Under the pieces are notes generated by a model. That model was given only the letters and a program-made list of their open reading frames with translations. It was not told the origin of the DNA and ran no database searches. From Phoronis ovalis (taxonomy: Eukaryota > Phoronida > Phoronidae), in the NCBI GenBank assembly GCA_028565635.1, contig JAOXYB010028534.1, forward strand, positions 1 to 15,227: a stretch of 15,227 nucleotides of DNA, read 5' to 3'. Each line of letters opens with the position of its first letter. Within the stretch, counting starts at the first letter, position 1. A program made the position numbers and the translations under genes. Positions 8,296 to 15,227 of the stretch are shown here, in pieces.

Positions 8296-8481
8296 TGCCT
8301 TACCAACAATTTTGACAAGTGTCTCTTGACTAACCAAGTGCTTTTTTCTAGCCAATTATGGTTCCATCTTCCTTTGATGTACGATGTAACACAGGTTTCA
8401 AGTTCACGGACAGGGATTCATCAAGTGTCACTATAACCTGCTTAGATACGAATACGTGGAGCGCTCTTCCCTCTTGCAGGC
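8296..8481 (+). pseudogene. Exon e7: damaged CCP exon, intact second half
   Basis: From 8352 to the donor at 8482 (GTATGT) the frame encodes PSSFDVRCNTGFKFTDRD, then C3 in VTITCLD, a W in NTWSALP and C4 in PSCR: a clear C2-to-C4 half. The only usable acceptor in that frame (CTTTTTTCTAG, 8350-8351) gives a phase 0 start, while every donor around it is phase 1, so splicing into it would break the frame. Upstream in another frame, 8296-8322 reads CLTNNFDKC, a C-x7-C identical in spacing to the starts of e10 and e12. This looks like a full domain with an indel between its halves and no good acceptor at 8 nt from C1. The remaining possibility is that the second half alone, as a phase 0 exon, is used in some transcript. 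Confidence 0.55.
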
Positions 8482-8729
8482 GTATGTATAGAACCCTGCT
8501 GCATTATAGAATCTTCAATATGGGAGTCAGAACAGAGTAAAATAACATAGTTTGATGTGGTAATACATTAATTAGCATAATGCAGAGAGAAAAAGGAAAT
8601 AATGTGACGATGCAATCAGTCATAAAGCATCTTATTTGTTGTCGATGTATACTTTTACATTCTTGCTCTTACAACATGCAACGTCAGTTCTACGAGTTCA
8701 ATAATGACAGTATTTGTTCCTTTATTCAG

Positions 8730-8915
8730 CCAAGAAATGTACCCTCAGACCACTTTCGAATGGTTTTACTGATATTTCAAGTACAATAGTGAATTTCAAT
8801 ACAGCAGTGAAATTTCAGTGTAATGAAGGACATGAATTCACAGACAAATCCGCTCACCGAAATGTCATATGTTCGGACGAAGAAACGTGGGCCAACCATC
8901 CAGGCGAATGCTACC
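8730..8915 (+). CDS. Exon e8: type A CCP domain
   Basis: The exon is 186 bases (62 codons), phase 1-1, with acceptor CCTTTATTCAG and donor GTAAGT from 8916. It reads C1 in KKCTLRPLSNG, C2 in AVKFQCNEGHEFTDKS, C3 in NVICSDEE, W in ETWANHPG and C4 in ECY. Spacings are 26, 16 and 12 residues between successive cysteines. This is the first of the uniform 62-63 codon copies that share a G-[YFH]-x-F-x-D signature after C2 and a tryptophan six residues after C3. The KKCT start and the FTD...ICxD...W...G-x-C pattern resemble e12, so the two may be recent relatives. Confidence 0.88.
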
Positions 8916-9910
8916 GTAAGTTGTTCAATAACTCGAGTTTGTTTACTAACTGTATAACTGTGACGAAATCGGTGGATTATCTAGATATAATCGACCACGA
9001 TTAATTAACCCTTCATTTATTTACTTTTAAATAATGAGTCGAAAACTACATATTAACATTAAATCAAAGACAGAAGCTCCTTTAGGTAAAGAATCAATGT
9101 AAGATGAGAGCTGGAGTAATGATTGACCTGTTATAGTTTACATATCAGTTTGTCTTTTCATGACACTTGCCACTGTGCAATGGGATTCAGCAAACGTTCT
9201 AGTTATGAACACCAGAATGGGGCGTTTTAAAGTAAACGTTTATAAAAAAATAATAAATGGACAAACCATATAAATTCTCCCAAACATTTGATATAATTTT
9301 GTAACTACAAATTTATGCATATAATTATCCTAATGCTCTGCCATTATTGAGATCTGGTATCTCAAGCGTTTTGACTTCAAATGGTTTACTTGGGGTAATT
9401 AAATTTACTTGATTGCAAAGGATGATACTGCAAAAAATAGTTTTATTTTATAACAACTTTTTTTCTTTATGCGTCATCACACACTCAAGCACTTACATTT
9501 ATCTCTTTCGTCTTTCATTATTTTCGATTGAAACGCACATTTCTCATTCGCTTCGCGGTTCGCCGTTCTCCTGTATTTTATTTTCTGATGTAAAAAAAAT
9601 ACGAGAGCGCTACATGGCGGAGCTAAAGCTATGACACGTATATATAACTTTCGTCACGTCGTGTCATTAAAACATTAACTAAACGCATCGATTTAAAAAA
9701 ATTGAAAAACAAATTTATTAATTAAAACATTAATTTAAAAAGTTAATTAGTTAATGGGATATCCCTTCACTGTTTCTCAACTCTCCTTTTCTATCTACTT
9801 AGGTATTTATCGTCGTTAACCTAATCTGATAACAGCTATTCAACTTAAAGTGACAGTATACAAAGACGTTTCAAATCGAATTTAACTTGTTTCATTTTTG
9901 TTGTTTGCAG
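8916..9910. other. Intron between e8 and e9, no gene seen
   Basis: 995 bases of AT-rich sequence. An 8-bp inverted pair ATGACACG / CGTGTCAT lies around 9631-9667, and 9660-9760 is rich in TTAATTAA-like words. An open frame at 9413-9634 shows no domain or splice borders. Confidence 0.45.
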
Positions 9911-10099
9911 TGTCAACTTGTAAAATACAAAATCCTGGTCATGCGTCTACTGGTCAGCGAGACGGTCATGTTATTTCATATGGTACAAGGGTCTATGTAA
10001 GATGCGACGAAGGATACGAATTTGCAGATCACTCAAAAGTCGTCGAAATCAGCTGCATAAGGACAGAAAGATGGGATAAAACGGTCAATAGCTGTACAA
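9911..10099 (+). CDS. Exon e9: type A CCP domain
   Basis: The exon is 189 bases (63 codons), phase 1-1, with a strong acceptor (TTTTTGTTGTTTGCAG) and donor GTAAGA from 10100. It reads C1 in STCKIQNPGHASTG, C2 in VYVRCDEGYEFADHS, C3 in EISCIRTERWDK and C4 in VNSCT. Spacings are 27, 16 and 12. All hallmark positions of a sushi domain are present, including GYEF after C2 and W after C3. The start CKIQNP resembles CKVRNP in e14, which suggests these two derive from one ancestral exon. Intron to e10 is only 277 bases, the shortest in the window. Confidence 0.9.
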
Positions 10100-10376
10100 G
10101 TAAGAGATTCTACGAAACATATAAGCCGAATGAATTGCAAATTACATAGAATTGTTACACGTTATTAATAATAAAATTGTCGAATAAAAAGTCGCCAGAA
10201 AGCCTACGTAAAGGGGTAACCGTCTATCAGCCATCGTTAGTATAGGTTAGGAAATGTTTACATTGATTACTATTTGGCGCCTTTTCAATGTTTTTAATAG
10301 CAAATTTTCCGTTTTCAATTTTGTTGTGAATGTAATTTGAGTAAACCAAATCAATCAGTCAATATCATGGTTGCAG

Positions 10377-10562
10377 TTACCAAGTGTAGCGTCCCTAATC
10401 ACGACCATTGCATTACTGGATACGTTGATGGCGCCAAAGTGGTGCATCAAACTGCTGTCAATATGCAGTGTGAAGACGGTTATGAGTTTCCAGACACCTC
10501 AAAGTCTAAACTAACAACTTGTACAGATCACGAAACCTGGGATATCAATGAGCGGTGCCAAG
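10377..10562 (+). CDS. Exon e10: type A CCP domain with C-x7-C start
   Basis: The exon is 186 bases (62 codons), phase 1-1, with acceptor TGGTTGCAG and donor GTAGGT from 10563. It reads C1 in TKCSVPNHDHC, where a fifth cysteine follows seven residues later, then C2 in VNMQCEDGYEFPDTSK, C3 in LTTCTDHETW and C4 in NERCQ. Spacings are 27, 16 and 11. The extra cysteine is at the same place as in e12 and in decayed e7, so it is a subfamily feature and not a chance mutation. With five cysteines the domain should hold one free thiol or an interdomain bond. The acceptor's pyrimidine tract is weak (AATATCATGGTTGCAG), which may make this exon optional. Confidence 0.87.
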
Positions 10563-11253
10563 GTAGGTGTTCAGTCGATCACAAAAATGTTACAAAAAGA
10601 ATATGTTAGAAAGATATAAAGATTACAACAACCAATCAAGGAATAAAAACAGTAGCATATGTATGTTTCATCCATTAGTGGGCAATAGAATTTTAAATCT
10701 CTTGCTCCAGGGCATGTTATCGGGAAATGTGAGATTTGACGGTTAGCATTAAGCATAATAAGTACACAAAATAAATAAAATAACGCACAAACCTACCTAC
10801 CGAAATTGGGAAAATGCAATTGTACATTCTACTAAAAAATGTTTAACAATCGGTTGTCTAGTAGAAATAACTCAAGTAGATATTGAGGCAACTACCGATA
10901 GGGCATTTCTTCTTTATCACTGTTGCCTAACATCCACCGAGTATGACATGCAATCGTTTTTCATGGAACCAGGTCGTTGGACATGCTCCGCATATTCGTC
11001 ACACAATCTCAATTTACTATAAGCGCGGATCTTTTCATTAGGCTAGGACATATAGGTACATCCGTGAAAAACGAGTGATTATCCTAATCGTCTGATTTTA
11101 TACAGCCCTTTCCTCATTCATGATAACACATCACTCAAAACATTGTCCAATTCATAATATTAGTGAGGTCATACTTCCTATAAAGACAGTTGGATGCATT
11201 CCCAAGTAAAGTGGTAAATCTAATGCAATTTAGAATGAATATACGTTTTGTAG
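10563..11253. other. Intron between e10 and e11, no feature seen
   Basis: 691 bases without a recognisable CCP half, repeat or RNA gene. Confidence 0.45.
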
Positions 11254-11472
11254 CTATGAATTGCCCGAAGCCTGCCACTTCCCCGAATACCAATGCTTTC
11301 GCCAGCTTTGTCAACGCAGGTGTTCCTTTATCAAAAACCTTAATATTCCGGTGCGCCAGTGGCTACTATTTTTCTGACACTCCCAATACAGGACAGAAAA
11401 CTTCAACGTGCATCGTTGATAAAACGACACAAGGCGTGAAACTTAGTCCACTCCCACCGACTACGTGTACAA
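11254..11472 (+). CDS. Exon e11: type B (long) CCP domain
   Basis: The exon is 219 bases (73 codons), phase 1-1, with acceptor ATACGTTTTGTAG and donor GTAAGT from 11473. It reads C1 in MNCPKPATSPN, C2 in TLIFRCASGYYFSDTPN, C3 in TSTCIVDKTT and C4 in LPPTTCT. Spacings are 29, 18 and 18 residues. This length class, with GYYF after C2 and a Pro-rich run before C4 in place of the tryptophan, is shared with e15 and with the relic at 13654. It has the canonical four cysteines. The domain follows e10 with a GCT (Ala) junction codon. Confidence 0.87.
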
Positions 11473-11790
11473 GTAAGTAACTTCAGTTTTCTTAATAATA
11501 CTATTACCACGGTGTGTAATGTTGAAATGCAGTCAAAATTGTTTAGTTTAAATGGCTTACGTTAACTTACGATACCTTAACTTTTTAAAACAATTTATAT
11601 AACCAAACGTGTTTCTCTAATCGGCGTTATCAACAACTACTTGGTTTGGCTAATGACGTGGTGTGTCAACTAATGCAGCAACCAACTTAAAATTGCAACT
11701 CCAACGTGGTGAACTAGACACTCCCAAGGTTTACATGTCGGAATTTTTCAATTTTTAATAGAAATCAGTTGCAGCATATATATTTTACAG
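11473..11790. other. Intron between e11 and e12, no feature seen
   Basis: 318 bases of AT-rich intron with no repeat or coding feature recognised. Confidence 0.45.
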
Positions 11791-11979
11791 TTAAGAAGTG
11801 CACAGTGCAAGTTCCCCAAAATTGTGAATCCACACTGCCAGCGAGTAGTGTAGTAGAATACCTGACTAGTATTACCTTGACGTGCCGAGCTGGCTACGAG
11901 TTTACTGACCACGCAACAGAGAAAGAGCAGATTTGCATGGATAGAAATGCATGGAACATTAACACGGGGGGTTGCATAT
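11791..11979 (+). CDS. Exon e12: type A CCP domain with C-x7-C start
   Basis: The exon is 189 bases (63 codons), phase 1-1, with acceptor ATATTTTACAG and donor GTACGT from 11980. It reads C1 in KKCTVQVPQNC with the extra cysteine seven residues on, C2 in ITLTCRAGYEFTDHA, C3 in EQICMDRNAW and C4 in TGGCI. Spacings are 27, 16 and 12. It combines the KKCT and ICxD features of e8 with the C-x7-C feature of e10. It ends in T, so joining it directly to e15 (which begins AA) would create a TAA stop; joining to e14 gives TTA (Leu). Decayed e13 lies in the following intron. Confidence 0.88.
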
Positions 11980-12383
11980 GTACGTATAGAAGATTTTCAA
12001 CAAACTTTTACTTGAATCAGTTTACTTACTGATAAACTCTCGTAATGTATGGACAGGTTCAGTCTGAATAAATCCACCCGTTAGTGTTTCGTACCTTCTC
12101 AACTAACGTCTGGACTTAATCATTGTCAATTGTTGTTATATTCCTTCAATTTTACAAGAGCGAAATAATTACATCATTAAAATTTTAACTCGACTTTCCC
12201 CACCGAGATAAGCCTTTCTCTCTACGTGATCCATCGTCGCCTACAACTTCTATTTTATCATGATCGGGGAGCTTACTTGTTGCTTAGCGAACTATAGATA
12301 AAGTCTGGCAGTAGAGCATGCGTGTGATCGACCCCCTACCCGCTTAGTACACTGTTATATCTATTTTTGTAAGCTGCAATTTG

Positions 12384-12417
12384 ATTGGTGTCAAGACTTT
12401 CTTGACACTTTATATAG
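12384..12417 (+). promoter_or_regulatory. Possible promoter: ATTGGT, 8-bp hairpin, TATA box
   Basis: An inverted CCAAT box (ATTGGT, 12384-12389) overlaps a perfect hairpin GTGTCAAG-ACTTT-CTTGACAC (12388-12408), directly followed by TTATATAG (12410-12417). Fifty bases on, an ATG opens a short frame. The grouping resembles a polymerase II promoter or the U3/R part of a solo LTR (AATAAA follows at about 12456), but each element alone is common in AT-rich DNA. Confidence 0.3.
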
Positions 12418-12466
12418 ACACAAAGGGATTATCGTTCTTCTTCTTTTCGAGTTAATAAATAAAAAA

Positions 12467-12583
12467 ATGACTGTGGTTAAGCCCAGACATAAGTTGAGAC
12501 GGTACGGAACACTAACGGATGGATTTAGTCAGACTGTCACAGGTTTAGAAGTGAAAATTATTGTTGAGCTGATGCGTATATGA
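12467..12583 (+). CDS. 38-codon open frame downstream of a TATA box, doubtful
   Basis: ATG at 12467 opens 38 codons (start MTVVKPRHKLRRYG, end VELMRI) and stops at 12581. The N-terminal part is basic. In the next frame the sequence continues open (EETVEFAQSCADPNTFKILL and on), so one frameshift may separate two parts of an older coding region. I recognise no family. It could be the 5' end of a decayed transposable element lying in the intron between e12 and e14. A chance frame is quite possible. Confidence 0.2.
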   Translation: MTVVKPRHKLRRYGTLTDGFSQTVTGLEVKIIVELMRI

Positions 12584-12732
12584 AGAAACTGTAGAGTTTG
12601 CGCAAAGTTGTGCTGATCCAAACACGTTTAAAATTTTGCTAAATGCAAAACGTGTAAGTTGTAAAATACACTTTGCGTTTACTTGATGGAGTCACGGTAC
12701 ACACGTGAACCCAAACGAACCCAAATGGTGGC

Positions 12733-12787
12733 TTGTGAATGAAACTACGTACGCAAGTAATCGAACTGCGTCATTGTTCATTCACAA
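12733..12787. repeat. Short inverted repeat TTGTGAATGAA / TTCATTCACAA
   Basis: Perfect 11-base arms at 12733-12743 and 12777-12787 separated by 33 bases. It could mark the ends of a small element or fold as an RNA hairpin; nothing else supports either reading. Confidence 0.5.
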
Positions 12788-12919
12788 AATGCGCACGTTG
12801 TGAAAAGTTGGATTTACGCTGGGATCAAGAGCTTGCAAACTATCTAGTGGTCCCATGCTTAAACATCGATTTTTAGAAAATTAGCCAGTAGCTCTTTCAT
12901 TATTTTTTTCGTTTAACAG

Positions 12920-13155
12920 TTTCAAGTATGTAACAGTCCTCTCGTCAATGGCAAACTTTACTGTGAAGAAATCTTACCTAATTAAGCACAACTGGCATTT
13001 GTACTTGATTATAAGATACAAACGAGAATTTATGTGTGACTCTTCCAAGAAAACTTGTTTTCCCTTCCCTACGCACAGGAACTTGAAATATCAAAACAAA
13101 CAAAGCTATTACCTAATGTCCGTATATATAGTGCAGAGGACACCTGTCTGTCAAG
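12920..13155 (+). pseudogene. Exon e13: decayed CCP exon (two frame slips, stop, lost donor)
   Basis: A strong acceptor (TTTTTTTCGTTTAACAG) is followed by C1 at 9 nt instead of 8, so the phase 1 frame reads TAA at once. One base on, the frame gives VCNSPLVNGKLYCEEILPN and then a TAA at 12983. The second half is open in the third frame: REFMCDSSKKTC, then QRTPVCQ, with the last Cys codon at 13149. An exon end is expected after 13155, but GCC stands where GT should be. The span is 236 bases. CNSP-x-x-NG is a typical CCP beginning. The C3 position seems lost. Several independent lesions argue for a dead copy; part of the second half could still be coincidence. Confidence 0.5.
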
Positions 13156-13653
13156 CCCATTTTTATTAATAAAAATTCCCGAAACTGGGGCTAGTAGAAA
13201 TTAAGGATCTGATATAATTTGGTTAAGGACAATCAAATGTAGGTGCCATCCTATTTATTTTTAAAAAATTATGTTTTACATGTAAATTCAGGCTTTATTT
13301 ATGCAAACTTTTGCCGAAATAGCTTCCCTTAGCAACACACGTTTGAAGCAAAATCCCTTATACGACTGTTTAAAGTGACAATTTAATTATCCAAGTACTC
13401 ATCGCCTCTAGATTATGGCATGTGGAATGCTAGAGTTGCTGAACTAAACATCCTCATGCAGCCAGGACTGTAAAATTTTATTAATAAAATTAGACTAAAA
13501 TTTGCTTTGGTTATGACACACAAGGTATTTATGTAATGCTAAATTTGTAAAAAAAAAATGGTGTATTTATATTATGTAGTGCTTTAGCTATTCGACAGTA
13601 TAACCATACCAAACAAATAATATTGCATTACAGGTGGATAATGCCTGCAACGA
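13156..13653. other. Intron sequence, no gene seen
   Basis: AT-rich sequence between decayed e13 and the type B relic. No clear first half (C1) for the relic could be found here. Confidence 0.4.
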
Positions 13654-13790
13654 TTGATACTTTGGAGGTGTGTTTATCTCGGGTACCCATTTCTTCCAAC
13701 TACCCATACGACATTAAAATCTACATGTAGTGATACTTTATTATACATATTGATGGGCTCATTTCACCAGTATTTAGTGATTTTCTGTTT
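13654..13790 (+). pseudogene. Relic of a type B CCP exon
   Basis: In one frame this stretch reads WRCVYLGYPFLPTTHT, then LKSTCSDTL. The two cysteine codons (13669 and 13726) are 18 residues apart, exactly as C2 and C3 of e11 (RCASGYYF...STC) and e15 (TCQRGYYY...TTC), and GYPF sits where GYYF does. A Cys codon at 13786 gives 19 residues to a possible C4, as in e15, but it lies in the pyrimidine tract of e14's acceptor and may be chance. No first half with C1, acceptor or donor is recognisable. I read it as a worn fragment of an exon lost between e13 and e14; support is moderate at best. Confidence 0.38.
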
Positions 13791-13794
13791 ACAG

Positions 13795-13980
13795 TACAGA
13801 CGTGTAAAGTTCGCAATCCTCATGGAGGAACTAGCGGCTATTCGAATGATTATTTGGTGAATTTTGATGATGAAGTATTGTTTACATGTGACGCTGGATT
13901 TAAATTTCCGGATGGATCAAAAAATAAAACAGTCAAATGTATTGGATATCAGACGTGGTCAGATCACACGGATTGTGAAG
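13795..13980 (+). CDS. Exon e14: type A CCP domain
   Basis: The exon is 186 bases (62 codons), phase 1-1, with acceptor GATTTTCTGTTTACAG and donor GTATTT from 13981. It reads C1 in QTCKVRNPHGGTSG, C2 in VLFTCDAGFKFPDGSKNK, C3 in VKCIGYQTW and C4 in HTDCE. Spacings are 27, 16 and 11 residues. FPD-x-SK matches e10 while CKVRNP matches e9, so e14 may be a mosaic of, or sister to, both. Four cysteines, full canonical pairing possible. The donor is weaker than most in this gene (GTATTT). Confidence 0.89.
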
Positions 13981-14289
13981 GTATTTGGAGATACCTTAAA
14001 TTTACAGTAGTGGGCAAAAATGATCAGAACTTTGAAAGTAATATTTGGCATGGTTACCAGTTTAATTTGAAATAAAGAAAATGTTTCTGGTCATTAAAGA
14101 GCAATACAGTTATAGGTAAAAATTTAATTAGCAGCAGGTACAAGTCAAAAGGTTCACTTTTCGTGTTTCCCTGTACAAAAGGATCTTTCAAACAAAAAGC
14201 AGTGTGGAAACATTTTTATTTATTACTTTTGTTATTTCATATGATTCTGTTGGTATTGCTGGAAAATGGTGACTGATTGTCTGTTTCAG

Positions 14290-14511
14290 AAATGATGTGT
14301 GAAAAACCGAATGCGATTGAAAACATTCTAATGGACGGAGACTTCATTGGCAGCAAGATAGTTCTAAGGAAATCCATTACATTCACGTGTCAACGTGGTT
14401 ATTATTATTCTGAAAATGTAGATCTTATTTATAAGACAACAACATGCTCGCCAGATATTCTTACCGGTGACGTCAAGTGGGACCCAGAGGAGTTACCAGA
14501 TCCCTGTATAA
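14290..14511 (+). CDS. Exon e15: type B (long) CCP domain
   Basis: The exon is 222 bases (74 codons), phase 1-1, with acceptor GATTGTCTGTTTCAG and donor GTATGT from 14512. It reads C1 in MMCEKPNAIENI, C2 in SITFTCQRGYYYSENVD, C3 in KTTTCSPDIL, W in VKWDPEELP and C4 in PDPCI. Spacings are 29, 18 and 19, almost identical to e11. It is the last recognised exon; its donor implies that coding continues beyond the window or in a further exon not detected after 14512. Confidence 0.86.
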
Positions 14512-15227
14512 GTATGTGCTGTAATATCAGTTAAACTTTCCACGTCCAAATACGCTAAAACTATGTTTCGATATTTTGAAATACTTCTCTAGTTATTCGA
14601 GGTGCCATATGGTCAACTATATATCTCACAAAAACTGCGATTTCTTCTATTTTTAAAGCAATCCTGATTAGTTTATAGAAATAAAAGGAATACTTTAAGT
14701 CAGTATAAGAGTATAACAAGATTAGTCTACTACACTCAGTAGAGTCTCAGCTTGGAATGAAGCCGCGGACGGAAGTAATTTTTTGAAAATACACATATTA
14801 CGTGGCTCATTGTTATAGGCGACGCCCAACTTGCGTATACTGCATGGAACCTGCATGACATATTTAAACTGTTTATTATAAAATTACGCTGAGCATTTTG
14901 GTCCTGTTATGATCTTATTAAAGTAGATGGTTCACTATTCAAGAAGGGGCTACATTGCAAATTAAAATGTTATTATCAAGCAAAAAAGGTCTGGTATCTA
15001 GTGCGTATGATTATCCCGGAGTGGTTGTTTCCCAAATAATGAATACTGTTTCTTGCAAATATTTTATGAGGATTGTTTGTCCTGTCCAGCATTTCATTCT
15101 TGATATATGTGAGTTACATCTATATTATTTTAAATGAAAATGAATGTGCGCAAGTCATTTGTTGCTCAAAACAGCCCCTTGCTTTATCTAATTAAATTTA
15201 CTTGTGTATTCACATGAGCTGCATGTG
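14512..15227. other. Intron after e15, no further exon recognised
   Basis: 716 bases to the window end. An open frame at 14955-15137 contains VSCKYFMRIVCPVQ and reaches a GTGAGT, but lacks an acceptor with proper spacing and CCP spacing of cysteines, so I do not call it. Confidence 0.45.

Larger units (their letters stand above)
143..14511 (+). other. Internal part of a multi-exon CCP (sushi) domain gene, 5' and 3' incomplete
   Basis: This entry groups the exons listed below into one gene model. Twelve intact exons (143-361, 2354-2461, 2951-3268, 3860-4060, 5533-5739, 8730-8915, 9911-10099, 10377-10562, 11254-11472, 11791-11979, 13795-13980, 14290-14511) have AG before and GT after, are all phase 1-1, and total 2430 bases (810 codons) without a stop. 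Repeated CCP domains are known from complement regulators, selectins and invertebrate recognition proteins, where each domain binds a ligand or acts as a spacer outside the cell. The mature function here is not visible. That all exons belong to one transcript is inferred from strand, phase and family; a cluster of neighbouring genes is less likely because no first or last exon, signal peptide or membrane exon is seen between them. Confidence 0.8.

Noticed and set aside
14955-15137. Open frame with VSCKYFMRIVC near a GTGAGT donor
   Set aside because: Cysteine spacing does not fit any CCP class here and no suitable acceptor is present.
1-15227. CRISPR array, tRNA or rRNA genes, bacterial operon signals
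   Set aside because: None of the repeats has regular unique spacers, no cloverleaf or rRNA motif was recognised, and intron-exon structure shows eukaryotic DNA.

Overview
The window looks like an internal stretch of one large, multi-exon animal gene on the + strand, from an AT-rich invertebrate genome. Small exons of about 100 to 320 bases, with GT-AG borders, sit in introns of 0.3 to 2 kb. No bacterial or viral gene organisation is seen and nothing convincing is coded on the - strand. I cannot name the species. Tandem CCP arrays of this kind occur in tunicates, other deuterostomes, cnidarians and molluscs, so 'invertebrate metazoan' is as far as the sequence goes.

Twelve intact exons (here e1-e5, e8-e12, e14, e15) encode complement control protein (CCP, sushi, SCR) domains. 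The core pattern is C1, then [VIL]-x-[FYM]-x-C2-x-x-G-[YF]-x-[FY], C3, a tryptophan in most copies, and C4. All twelve begin after the first base of a codon and end after the first base of a codon (phase 1-1), and all have lengths divisible by three. Joined, they make 2430 bases (810 codons) of uninterrupted frame. C1 lies exactly 8 nt inside nearly every domain exon. No signal peptide, transmembrane segment, start codon or final stop is in the window, so the gene runs off both ends. A secreted or cell-surface recognition or adhesion protein is the natural inference.

The 5' part (143-5739) holds irregular domains: one CCP split over two exons with an added Cys pair (e1+e2), one 106-codon domain with five Cys (e3), a five-Cys domain (e4) and an ordinary four-Cys domain (e5). 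The 3' part (8730-14511) holds more uniform copies of two kinds. Type A (62-63 codons, GYEF-x-D signature, W before C4) is e8, e9, e10, e12 and e14. Type B (73-74 codons, GYYF/GYYY, longer loops) is e11 and e15. Between and among them lie four decayed copies: e6 (6398-6588), e7 (8296-8481), e13 (12920-13155) and a type B relic (13654-13790). The locus therefore shows both gain and loss of domain exons.

The introns carry several unrelated repeats: an inverted-repeat element with a ~32-nt internal periodicity (471-1062), an array of TCGAATAAGG-type hairpin units (about 1500-2310) with a second patch at 5936-6112, a 93%-identical foldback (4340-4580), a MITE-like element starting at the lost donor of e6 (6591-6885), a CTAG-rich inverted-repeat region (7571-8055), and a promoter-like patch with a 38-codon frame (12384-12583).
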